The notes under the pieces were generated by a model. It was not told the DNA's origin and searched no databases. It was given only the letters and a program-made list of their open reading frames with translations. The translations under genes and the position numbers were made by a program. Positions 16,501 to 25,132 of a DNA stretch of 41,204 nt are shown here, in pieces (the first letter of the stretch is position 1; each line of letters begins with the position of its first letter). Origin of the DNA: an uncultured Muribaculaceae bacterium (lineage in GTDB: Bacteria > Bacteroidota > Bacteroidia > Bacteroidales > Muribaculaceae); contig CAJUAT010000019.1 in the NCBI GenBank assembly GCA_910584525.1, positions 1 to 41,204 of the forward strand, written 5' to 3'.

Positions 16501-17186
16501 GTCAATTCCGACAGCCGATATTCCGGCGAGCGTTCTCCTGCATATTTTATGATGAACGACTGCAGCGGTTCAATAAGACATGCTTCTGCCGATTGGTTAC
16601 GCCATAACCATACGAGACCGTACTGCACGCCGACATTCACAAGAGTCTGCCGGATGCCGGCTGCAGCAGAATCGCGCGAGCCTTCCATGATTTCAAGCCC
16701 TTCCGAACATAGCTGAAGCTGTGAATGCAAGTCAAGAGCCGACAATGCATTGTAACCATATGCCACACCCATGGCATTACGGAGGGTCACGTCAGTATCG
16801 ATGGCATCCGGCGGTAATATTTCCGGCGTATCCATGAGCCCGAGTCGCCGACATGCCGGTTCTATTCTTTTCATCATGCCGAGGCTTCGGTCGTACATAC
16901 CGTAACTCATGTATGCCAATGCCATTAACATCCTCGGCTGAATCCCCCTGATGTCATCATCGCCATATCGGCTGTCGAGCATAGCCTGCCATTCCGGGTC
17001 AAGACTCCTCACGGACGCCGTGTCGCCGGCAAGCAGGCTGCGCTGTATCTTCAGTTCAATATCAGCAATCGAATCAGACGGCGGGATTACCGAATCAGGA
17101 CAAACACGCCCGGCCGAAGCTGTGAGTACAGACACGGCAACGCCAATACCAACAGCCAGCCCCCTCACAAACCCTTTAGCCGTCAT
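13530..17186 (-). CDS. Exported TPR-CHAT caspase-like protease
   Basis: A 1218-residue protein with a cleavable signal peptide (hydrophobic about 8-22, likely cut after TASAG), so it should act outside the cytoplasm. Residues about 50-700 are tetratricopeptide-like helical repeats (for example NTLLQLNNLMVAQAYLGRF). A helical linker follows, then a CHAT domain from about 880. The catalytic pair is His1040 (LHIATHGFY) and Cys1121 (VVMSACQTGLG). The C terminus HPRYWAAFILLDA is the family's usual ending. CHAT proteases are known from separase-like and TPR-CHAT (Craspase) systems; its substrate here is unknown. Its start overlaps the Yip1-like gene by four bases, so the two are coupled. No gasdermin-like or CRISPR gene is nearby. 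Confidence 0.85.
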   Translation of the reverse strand: MTAKGFVRGLAVGIGVAVSVLTASAGRVCPDSVIPPSDSIADIELKIQRSLLAGDTASVRSLDPEWQAMLDSRYGDDDIRGIQPRMLMALAYMSYGMYDRSLGMMKRIEPACRRLGLMDTPEILPPDAIDTDVTLRNAMGVAYGYNALSALDLHSQLQLCSEGLEIMEGSRDSAAAGIRQTLVNVGVQYGLVWLWRNQSAEACLIEPLQSFIIKYAGERSPEYRLSELTKKYFEAIGASKVKGYLAEEIVPLCERLYGSDSLLLIWTLIDTGMEQTRLGSVADGLKSMKRAERICRTEFGVEGNSIYMLICANLSEIYGKCRDRRKAMEWIDKTISNAATEGMSLIASDMLMLGNRKGETLRALNDPEEAVRVYGQVLAKCDSLIAAADGPERKNLENCRAFTLLSMAMSSRDAGEIAAALRYSKEAMDAYKIIVGGNSTIGHKTVKPVDRSLWQAMETYAASLADLGNYREALVAIDECLGMISANAGDDNHYYVNALNQKALICYFAQSGDKDYQYPDPVKIGNQVLEQTEKILGTAFPHYINYLANQSLYCLGAGEYEKAYDLTSRALADIESREGKENDNTLLQLNNLMVAQAYLGRFDAAVKTGEEALRIREKVSGRNHREYIRLLGNLMSIYDHSENRRHNPRNIVRIKEYVPRYASLYREDIRTRFTALTSRERSSYVHMFGTYVSRVHDYVAKYGDREMNGAGYDMALANKGLLLGSDIGFRKLIGERGDSVTKVQYEALQALRVRISDLQGLPVAERMVNVDSLELLANDYERELVMRSADFGDYTHNLSIGWRQVRDALTDEDVAVEFVKYNRRAAVDGDSEERYMAYVVCRESMSPAVVDLFTANSLDSVKASEYYTADRLGHLVWDQLKPYITDKKRIYFSPDGALYNIAVESVPVGVIAGKELYRLSSTRELALRHDNDKPAEREAVLYGGLDYDNALADAELDGKSTGGEWNRDAAIMAGESWRDVRHILKKLPYLPGTLKEVDKIGESLKRAGYDTKVYTSAEGTETSLKRLSGQRTGTLHIATHGFYYGKEDKDNGAAGIEGVTDGEKASEEQELRRSGLLMAGAGRAVRGDSAIMGAADDGILTAAEIAALDLRGLDLVVMSACQTGLGTVKGDGVFGLQRGFKKSGARSLLMSLWKVDDKATELLMDTFYQGLASGLSKHASLQKAQHTVRTYSIDRKGRKLTPYSHPRYWAAFILLDAL

Positions 17187-17947
17187 ACAAACACCATGTC
17201 AAGTATCCATTCGAACATCATGGGCAACCCTATGGTAAGGATACTGCATATCACCGTGCTCATGGCCTGCTTGTCGGCCGGTACCTTTATCACAGCGACG
17301 CCTCGGTGTATCATGTATATCGTCCACAAAGGCATAAAGACAATCACCGGCTGCATCCATGGCAACAAATTGAAGAACACTCTGAACAGAGCAAGAGTGG
17401 ACAGCGCCACCATCACCATATTCTTTCCGAAACCGGTTTCGAGCGTCTCGTTTATTCTGTCGCAGAGGAAAGGACGCCCTGCCACCGGAAATATAAAATA
17501 ACTGAATACCAGCGACATGAGATAGACAAGAGCCTGAATCGACACCTCTCCTAAAGTATCGTCGGCCTCGTAGAGCAATACGGCGAACGTAGAGGCGGCG
17601 GCCATAAGGCATAGCGGCAGAAAACACCACAGCCCCATCTTGTCGGGCGACAGTTTCGATCTCTTCAATGCTTTCCAGCCCTCTACCGGCCGGAACATAA
17701 CCTTGACGAGCAGATTGACCGGATTGCCCGGTTTCCTGACAACAGTCTGCCAGCTCTCCTCACTGTCATCCTCAGGGTCTTTGCGTCCGAAAGCATACAG
17801 CATATCCTCCTCGCCATATCCCACACCCACGCGCGAACGGGCGCCCTCATCCACTTCCGCCGCAGGATCGGCCTCTTCAAGCGAATATAACGATTCCTCT
17901 TCCCTCGTATCTATATTATATAAAGGTTTCTCTTCTTGCATAATCAT
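17183..17947 (-). CDS. Yip1-family membrane protein
   Basis: A 254-residue inner-membrane protein. Residues 1 to about 85 are hydrophilic, strongly acidic and probably disordered. A Yip1-like domain follows with an amphipathic FRPVEGWKALKR entry motif, the typical PxxxW of bacterial Yip1 proteins, and five or so membrane helices (starting about 108, 137, 176, 200 and 228). I use the ATG at 17947; a TTG one codon earlier is possible. It begins about 80 bp after the mutB terminator on the same strand and overlaps the TPR-CHAT gene by ATGA. It could anchor or be cleaved by the protease; that is inference. No clear -33/-7 promoter is seen upstream. Confidence 0.75.
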   Translation of the reverse strand: MIMQEEKPLYNIDTREEESLYSLEEADPAAEVDEGARSRVGVGYGEEDMLYAFGRKDPEDDSEESWQTVVRKPGNPVNLLVKVMFRPVEGWKALKRSKLSPDKMGLWCFLPLCLMAAASTFAVLLYEADDTLGEVSIQALVYLMSLVFSYFIFPVAGRPFLCDRINETLETGFGKNMVMVALSTLALFRVFFNLLPWMQPVIVFMPLWTIYMIHRGVAVIKVPADKQAMSTVICSILTIGLPMMFEWILDMVFV

Positions 17948-18026
17948 CAATAATAGCCACGCATCGGGGTCTGAAATGCCGAAAACACGTCTTTACTTAA
18001 ACGGCATCGGGAAATGTTATATTGTG

Positions 18027-18060
18027 AAAAGGCCATGGGCATCAAAACGCCCATGGCCTT
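18027..18060 (-). terminator. Terminator after mutB
   Basis: A perfect 12-bp inverted repeat, AAGGCCATGGGC (18029-18040) and GCCCATGGCCTT (18049-18060), with an 8-base loop. Read on the minus strand it ends in TTTT. It separates the mutase operon from the Yip1-CHAT unit. Confidence 0.82.
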
Positions 18061-18090
18061 GTATCATCGGTTAAGACTCGTTATGTCTGA

Positions 18091-20235
<2,145 letters not shown>

Positions 20236-20243
20236 AGCGGTGG

Positions 20244-22109
20244 TTATTTAAGGAGTTTGGCATTGAATTGCACGAGAGTGTCGAGCACGTTGACACGCAC
20301 GTGGATAAAGTTCTCTATACCCTGAGCTTTGAGGTCGTCCATGCAAGCGGGAGCGCCGGCTACCACGAACATCGCGCGGTCGCCAAGTTCCTTGAACGCC
20401 TCGGGAGCACACTGGGCATACTCGTCGTCGCTGCTGCAGAGCACCACCACGTCGGCCTCCTTGGCCATTGCGGCGTCGATGCCTTCCTTCACGCTGTTGA
20501 AGCCGATATTGTCGATAATCTCATAGCCTGCGCAGCCGAAGAAGTTGGCGCTGAACTGTGCGCGTGCCAGACGCATGGCAAGGTTGCCGATGGTGAGCAT
20601 GAACACTTTCGGACGCTTTGCCGAGCGCTCCGTATCGAGACGCAGCTGCTCGAACTGGCTTGCTGCCCTGTCCATGTTGAGCCACTCAACGGCGCCGTCG
20701 GCAGCCTCTTCCTTGCAGCCGCAGCCGCAACCGCATGATTTGCCGCCTTCCTGAAGCTTCTGCAACGCTGTCTCCGTGAAGTTGGGGAACTGGTTGGTTC
20801 CCAGCAGGCTCTCCTTGCGACGGGCTACGTCGAGATGACGCTTGACGCCGCTCTCGTTGACCTTACCCTGGATGGCTCCCTTGCGGAGTTCCGCATCGAA
20901 ACCTCCATTATCCTCTACCTCGTTGAAGAGCTTCCATGCCTCTTTGGCTATCGAAGCGGTCAGGGTCTCTATATAATAAGAACCGCCGGCGGGGTCGGTC
21001 ACCTTGTTGAGGTGCGACTCGTCGCGCAGCAGGAACTGCTGGTTGCGGGCTATGCGCTCCGAGAATTCGTCGGGACGCTCGTAGCATTTGTCGAAGGGAA
21101 GGGTCTCTATGGAGTTGACGCCTGCAAGGGCTGCCGACATCGTCTCGGTCATGGAACGCAGAAGGTTCACGTGCGAGTCGTAGAGTGTCTGGTTGAACTT
21201 GCTGGTCACGGCGTGTACCCACATCTTGCAGCTGTCGAGCTCCTTGGCACCGTATGCCTTCACGATTTCGGCCCAAAGCATACGGCCGGCGCGGAATTTG
21301 GCCATCTCCATGAAATAGTTGGAGCCGATACCCATGTTGAAGCGGATACGCGATGCTACCTCGTCGGCTGTCATGCCGGCACCGGTCATCATCGTCATCA
21401 CCTCTGCGCCCCATGCCAGAGCATAACCGAGCTCCTGGGTGATAAACGCACCTGCATTGTTGAATTTATATGAGTCTACGGCGAAGCAGCGGAGACCTTT
21501 CACATTCTTGACGGCCTCGTAAACTGCCAGACCTTCGGCGGCGGCATCCTTGGGGAAAGGAAGGCCATGCTTGAGCAGACGGCGGAAGGGATTGTACTCC
21601 ACGGCACCTTTGAAGAGATCGGCGGCGCCACGCTCCTCAATGATTTTCACCAGGGCCTTGGCTGTCTCGGCGGCTTTGCCCGGGCAGCATTTTACCACTA
21701 CGGCAGTCTTGCCGAAGTCCACATCCTTGAGCACTGTGGCCAGGTCGGCGGGTTCCACGCCCTTGCCGAGCTTTACGCGTATGGCCTCTACACCACGGTC
21801 GATGATATGACGCGCATGGTCGGCCATCTCTTCGGCGGTGCAACCCTGAACGCTCTGGGCCACTACCCACTCGTTGTTGTCGCGCGTGCCGCGTACATAC
21901 GGAAACTCTCCCGGCAGGCTGCCAAGATGGGTCAGTCCCTTCAGATCTTCACGACGATAGAAGGGCTGTACGTCAAAACCTTCATTTGTGCGCCACACCA
22001 ACTTACGGTTGAAATCGGCGCCCTTTAAATCGGTCGTTATCTTCGCCATCCAGTCCTCTGTGCTGACCGGCGGGAACATTTCGAACAATTTCTCTTTATT
22101 TTCTGCCAT
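20244..22109 (-). CDS. mutA: Methylmalonyl-CoA mutase, small subunit
   Basis: Non-catalytic partner of MutB; 621 residues. It has the mutase fold, including LPGEFPYVRGT and YNPFRRLLKHG, but the C-terminal cobalamin-like domain lacks the DxHxxG ligand (FMLTIGNLAMR instead), as expected for this subunit. Odd point: the linker between the two domains carries alternating Cys-Gly, with Cys459, 461, 463 and 465 (bases about 20714-20735), which I do not know from mutA in general. Expression comes from a promoter at 22250-22280 with a leader of about 137 nt that holds a hairpin and a small out-of-frame ORF. Confidence 0.94.
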   Translation of the reverse strand: MAENKEKLFEMFPPVSTEDWMAKITTDLKGADFNRKLVWRTNEGFDVQPFYRREDLKGLTHLGSLPGEFPYVRGTRDNNEWVVAQSVQGCTAEEMADHARHIIDRGVEAIRVKLGKGVEPADLATVLKDVDFGKTAVVVKCCPGKAAETAKALVKIIEERGAADLFKGAVEYNPFRRLLKHGLPFPKDAAAEGLAVYEAVKNVKGLRCFAVDSYKFNNAGAFITQELGYALAWGAEVMTMMTGAGMTADEVASRIRFNMGIGSNYFMEMAKFRAGRMLWAEIVKAYGAKELDSCKMWVHAVTSKFNQTLYDSHVNLLRSMTETMSAALAGVNSIETLPFDKCYERPDEFSERIARNQQFLLRDESHLNKVTDPAGGSYYIETLTASIAKEAWKLFNEVEDNGGFDAELRKGAIQGKVNESGVKRHLDVARRKESLLGTNQFPNFTETALQKLQEGGKSCGCGCGCKEEAADGAVEWLNMDRAASQFEQLRLDTERSAKRPKVFMLTIGNLAMRLARAQFSANFFGCAGYEIIDNIGFNSVKEGIDAAMAKEADVVVLCSSDDEYAQCAPEAFKELGDRAMFVVAGAPACMDDLKAQGIENFIHVRVNVLDTLVQFNAKLLK

Positions 22110-22210
22110 TGTACGAAAATTATGTTATATGTTTGTTTTCTCGTTCTTCCGGCCGTTTCCGGCCTCTGCAACTCCGGCGTGCGCAGATTGGCAGCGATGG
22201 AGTTTTTCAT
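22110..22210 (-). promoter_or_regulatory. mutA leader: hairpin with GAAA loop and small overlapping ORF
   Basis: On the minus strand the leader has GGCCG-GAAA-CGGCC, a 5-bp stem with a GNRA tetraloop (about 22143-22166). An ATG at 22210 opens a 56-codon frame (MKNSIAANLRTPELQRPETA at its start) that runs out of frame into mutA. The upstream half is GC-rich. I see no B12-box motif, so a cobalamin riboswitch is not supported. Confidence 0.35.
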
Positions 22211-22249
22211 GGTGACGGCCTCGTTTTATGCCGCTTCCTTATCTGACCG

Positions 22250-22280
22250 CAAAAATATTGAAATTTTTCCTTATTACGAA
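22250..22280 (-). promoter_or_regulatory. Promoter of the mutAB operon
   Basis: On the minus strand TATTTTTG (22257-22250) is a perfect -7 box. TTCG (22280-22277) lies 19 bases upstream as a three-of-four match to TTTG. The transcript would begin near 22246. Confidence 0.65.
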
Positions 22281-22308
22281 ATTTAAAGTAAACTTTTTCA
22301 TCTGTCAA

Positions 22309-22323
22309 TCAAGGAACGCGCTC
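22309..22323 (-). repeat. Copy of the GAGCGCGTTCCTT(A/G)A motif
   Basis: Minus-strand GAGCGCGTTCCTTGA lies about 51 bases upstream of the mutA -7 box, and just past the end of ftsE. It matches the copies at 25051-25065 and 27012-27026 in 14 of 15 positions. Confidence 0.6.
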
Positions 22324-22332
22324 TTATAGCGG

Positions 22333-22989
22333 TCAGGCCAAGGCCTTGTTGCCACAATGCAACACTCTTGCGGGGAAATCCTCCACCATCTGCAGGTTAT
22401 GTGTAGCCATGAGCACGCCGGCACCTTCTGCCGACAGCTTATGAAGCAGGTCCACAATCTGATACCCCGTATGAGGGTCGAGGTTGCCGGTAGGCTCGTC
22501 GGCGAGTATCAGTTTGGGGTTATTGAGCAAAGCCCTGGCTATCACCACCCTCTGCTGCTCGCCGCCGCTCAGCGAATGCGGCATCTTGTATGCCTTGTTT
22601 TCCATACCTACGGCCTTGAGAACTTCCTCCACGCGGTCGTTGATCTCACCCTTGTTTTTCCACCCCGTGGCGCGGAGCACGAACCGGAGGTTCTCCGATG
22701 CCGACCTGTCTTGCAGCAGCTGGAAATCCTGGAACACTATCCCCATGCGCCGCCGGAGCTGCGGTATCTGCCGGTGACGAAGTCCCATCACGTCGAAGCC
22801 GAGAACCTCCGCCTTGTCGCCGTCCGGTATCTCTACCTCCCCGTACATCGTCTTCAGCAATGAGCTCTTGCCGCTGCCAACGCTACCAGTAAGATAGCAG
22901 AACTCCCCCTCGTCTATATGGAATGTCACATTCTTCAGCACAAGCCGTCCGGCCCGCTCGATGGTGACGTTTTCGTAATCTATAAGCAT
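22333..22989 (-). CDS. ftsE: Cell-division ABC ATPase FtsE
   Basis: Cytoplasmic ATPase of 218 residues that works with the membrane protein FtsX to control peptidoglycan hydrolases at division. Motifs: Walker A GSVGSGKS (35-42), Q-loop FQDFQL, signature LSGGEQQR (140-147), Walker B ILADEPTG (161-168) and switch His in ATHNLQM. ftsX is not next to it, and other ABC ATPases (LolD-like) look similar, so the name is a strong but not certain call. It starts 12 bp after radA on the same strand. Confidence 0.82.
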   Translation of the reverse strand: MLIDYENVTIERAGRLVLKNVTFHIDEGEFCYLTGSVGSGKSSLLKTMYGEVEIPDGDKAEVLGFDVMGLRHRQIPQLRRRMGIVFQDFQLLQDRSASENLRFVLRATGWKNKGEINDRVEEVLKAVGMENKAYKMPHSLSGGEQQRVVIARALLNNPKLILADEPTGNLDPHTGYQIVDLLHKLSAEGAGVLMATHNLQMVEDFPARVLHCGNKALA

Positions 22990-23001
22990 AATTTTATATT
23001 T

Positions 23002-24369
23002 TCATTCTCGGTTGTCGAAGATATGGCGGAAGAGCTCCTGCACCTTCCCCACTTCCACAACACGGATTTTCGGATTCGGTTTGATACCCTTCAGATTTCC
23101 TTTAGGGATATAAATGGTGTCGAAGCCCAGTTTGGCGGCTTCTGCCACCCGTTGCTCCATTCTTGTAACGGTACGGACTTCGCCGGAGAGACCGACCTCG
23201 CCGGCGAAAGCTGTGCGCATGGGAAGGGCCACATCGAAATTCGACGACATCACCGCGGCCACCACCGCCAGGTCGAGCGCCGGGTCTGTCACTTTCAGCC
23301 CCCCGGCTATGTTGAGAAACACGTCCTTCTGCCCGAGGCGGAATTTCGCCCTTTTCTCCAGCACGGCCAGCAACATGTTGAGCCGGCGCTGGTCGAAACC
23401 GGTTACCGACCGTTGCGGCGTTCCGTATGCGGCTCCCGATACCAGGGCCTGCACTTCCACAAGGAAAGCGCGTATACCTTCCATAGTAACCCCTATGGCG
23501 ATGCCGCTCATGGTCTCCTCTCTGTTCTCCGACAAGAGCATCTCCGACGGATTCTTCACCTCGCGAAGTCCACGCTCCACCATTTCGTAGATGCCTATCT
23601 CGTTGGTCGATCCGAACCGGTTCTTGACGGCACGCAGGAGACGGTACATATACTGGCGGTCGCCTTCGAACTGCAGCACCGTGTCGACGATATGCTCCAG
23701 CACTTTGGGTCCCGCTATCGACCCCTCCTTATTGATATGTCCCACCAAAATCACGGGCACTCCCGACTCTTTGGCATAGCGCAGCAACGCCGCGGCACAT
23801 TCCCGCACCTGCGACACGCTGCCCGCCGCCGACTCTATGTCCGACGACATTACTGTCTGTATCGAGTCGACAATCAGAAGCTCCGGCTTGATATTCTCTA
23901 TCTGGGTGAATATCCCTTCGAGGCGTGTCTCGGTGAGTATGAAAGTATTTTCCGACACCTTGCCGAGACGGTCGGCACGCAATTTAAGCTGTGTGGCGCT
24001 CTCCTCGCCCGACACATACAGAATCTTGCGAGAACGGATGCTGAGGATATTCTGAAGCAGCAGCGTCGACTTGCCTATACCAGGCTCGCCGCCGATGAGG
24101 GTAAGGCTTCCGGCCACAAGACCTCCGCCGAGCACTCTGTTGAGCTCCGCACTCGGCATCTTCATGCGCACCTCCTCGCCTACCTCTATCTCCGAAAGCT
24201 TTACCGGCCGGCTGCTCTTGACAAGTCCCTTTCCGTTCTTGGCTTTGCCCGTGACGCTGACCTTCTCCTCTATCATCGTGTTCCATTCGCCACAGCCCGG
24301 ACACTGCCCCATCCATTTGGGACTCTCATAGCCGCATTCCCGGCAGTAATATACGCTCTTGGTCTTCAC
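23002..24369 (-). CDS. radA: DNA repair protein RadA (Sms)
   Basis: RecA-related hexameric helicase promoting branch migration in recombination; 455 residues, normal length. The N-terminal zinc finger has Cys9, Cys12, Cys23 and Cys26. The RecA-like core has Walker A GGEPGIGKST (93-102) and the RadA-specific KNRFGSTNEIG motif. The C-terminal third is the Lon-protease-like domain (about 285-455). It sits between the SH3b gene (6 bp gap) and ftsE (12 bp gap), probably one transcript from 25010-25040. Confidence 0.97.
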   Translation of the reverse strand: MKTKSVYYCRECGYESPKWMGQCPGCGEWNTMIEEKVSVTGKAKNGKGLVKSSRPVKLSEIEVGEEVRMKMPSAELNRVLGGGLVAGSLTLIGGEPGIGKSTLLLQNILSIRSRKILYVSGEESATQLKLRADRLGKVSENTFILTETRLEGIFTQIENIKPELLIVDSIQTVMSSDIESAAGSVSQVRECAAALLRYAKESGVPVILVGHINKEGSIAGPKVLEHIVDTVLQFEGDRQYMYRLLRAVKNRFGSTNEIGIYEMVERGLREVKNPSEMLLSENREETMSGIAIGVTMEGIRAFLVEVQALVSGAAYGTPQRSVTGFDQRRLNMLLAVLEKRAKFRLGQKDVFLNIAGGLKVTDPALDLAVVAAVMSSNFDVALPMRTAFAGEVGLSGEVRTVTRMEQRVAEAAKLGFDTIYIPKGNLKGIKPNPKIRVVEVGKVQELFRHIFDNRE

Positions 24370-24375
24370 TTGTAA

Positions 24376-24951
24376 TTATTTATTCTCGTCCCACAAAATT
24401 CCGGCATAATACATCAGTCCCTGCCGGGAGTCATACACCGTGCTGTAACCGTCGATATAATTTTCCGGCTGCTGAAGAAAAGCCCCCGTATAGGGTACCG
24501 TGCCCGACTCGCTCACCACAATCCCGGTGCCTCCGGTGGCGGCAAGTTCAAAGTTTTTTATCCAGAAACTGTATTCAAGCAGTATATTGCCCCACCGATC
24601 CTTGCCGACTTTCTTGAACTGAAGCATGCCGAAATTATCGCCGTCATCGTAAATGAACCCTCGCAGGAGCGCATCCTCCGGCACCACCTCCTCGTTAAGC
24701 ACTGTCACGAATTGTGACGACACCCATCCGGTCTGGCAGTCGGGGCCTACACATGTCTCCATCTGCACCCATCCCTCCTTTCGGTCGGTAAGTGTGCCTA
24801 TCTCTCCTGCCGTCACGCGGCCTATCACCTGCGATGAGGTGGAGGGCCCGCTGCGCATGTTCACTTTATCACCCTGCACATACACAGCCTCAGCCTTCGA
24901 CGCCAATACTGTCGTCGACAGCATAATCACCGCTGCTGTAAATTTCTTCAT
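24376..24951 (-). CDS. Exported SH3b-domain protein
   Basis: A 191-residue protein with a signal peptide (1 to about 22, cut near SKAEA). A bacterial SH3 domain at about 24-85 has VNMRSGPSTSSQVIGRV and a later GWVSSQFV. A C-terminal part (about 95-191) of unknown fold contains a likely beta-rich region. SH3b domains often bind peptidoglycan; Cys residues in ETCVGPDCQTG may pair. It leads the SH3b-radA-ftsE run, with a leader of about 55 nt. No enzymatic domain is visible. Confidence 0.75.
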   Translation of the reverse strand: MKKFTAAVIMLSTTVLASKAEAVYVQGDKVNMRSGPSTSSQVIGRVTAGEIGTLTDRKEGWVQMETCVGPDCQTGWVSSQFVTVLNEEVVPEDALLRGFIYDDGDNFGMLQFKKVGKDRWGNILLEYSFWIKNFELAATGGTGIVVSESGTVPYTGAFLQQPENYIDGYSTVYDSRQGLMYYAGILWDENK

Positions 24952-25009
24952 AATCTCTGCTTTGTCGCCGCGGATTCCTCAGTCTGCGATTGCCGGGCGG
25001 TTGATAATG

Positions 25010-25040
25010 CAAAGTTAACGAAACTGCGCGACAATACAAA
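25010..25040 (-). promoter_or_regulatory. Promoter of the SH3b-radA-ftsE run
   Basis: On the minus strand TTTG (25040-25037), 19 bases, TAACTTTG (25017-25010): a perfect -33/-7 pair. It is divergent from the promoter at 25092-25121. Confidence 0.83.
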
Positions 25041-25050
25041 GTCTGCCTTG

Positions 25051-25065
25051 GAGCGCGTTCCTTAA
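25051..25065 (+). repeat. GAGCGCGTTCCTTAA motif between divergent promoters
   Basis: This exact 15-mer recurs at 27012-27026. Here it lies between two divergent promoters, 10 bp from the minus -33 box and 26 bp from the plus -33 box. Confidence 0.65.
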
Positions 25066-25091
25066 CCCGCGCCCCTCTCCACATCCTATTA

Positions 25092-25121
25092 TTTGATATA
25101 AAGGATTTTTTCGTAAATTTG
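25092..25121 (+). promoter_or_regulatory. Promoter of the TPR-AraC regulator
   Basis: TTTG (25092-25095), 18 bases, TAAATTTG (25114-25121). The start would fall near 25125, only about eight bases before the ATG at 25133. Confidence 0.8.
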
Positions 25122-25132
25122 CATCTGTGAAG

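Noticed and set aside
22110..22246. Cobalamin riboswitch before mutA
   Set aside because: The leader is short and I see no B12-box-like conserved core.
22918..24375. 485-codon open frame on the plus strand
   Set aside because: Antisense to radA, which has all family motifs; a shadow frame.
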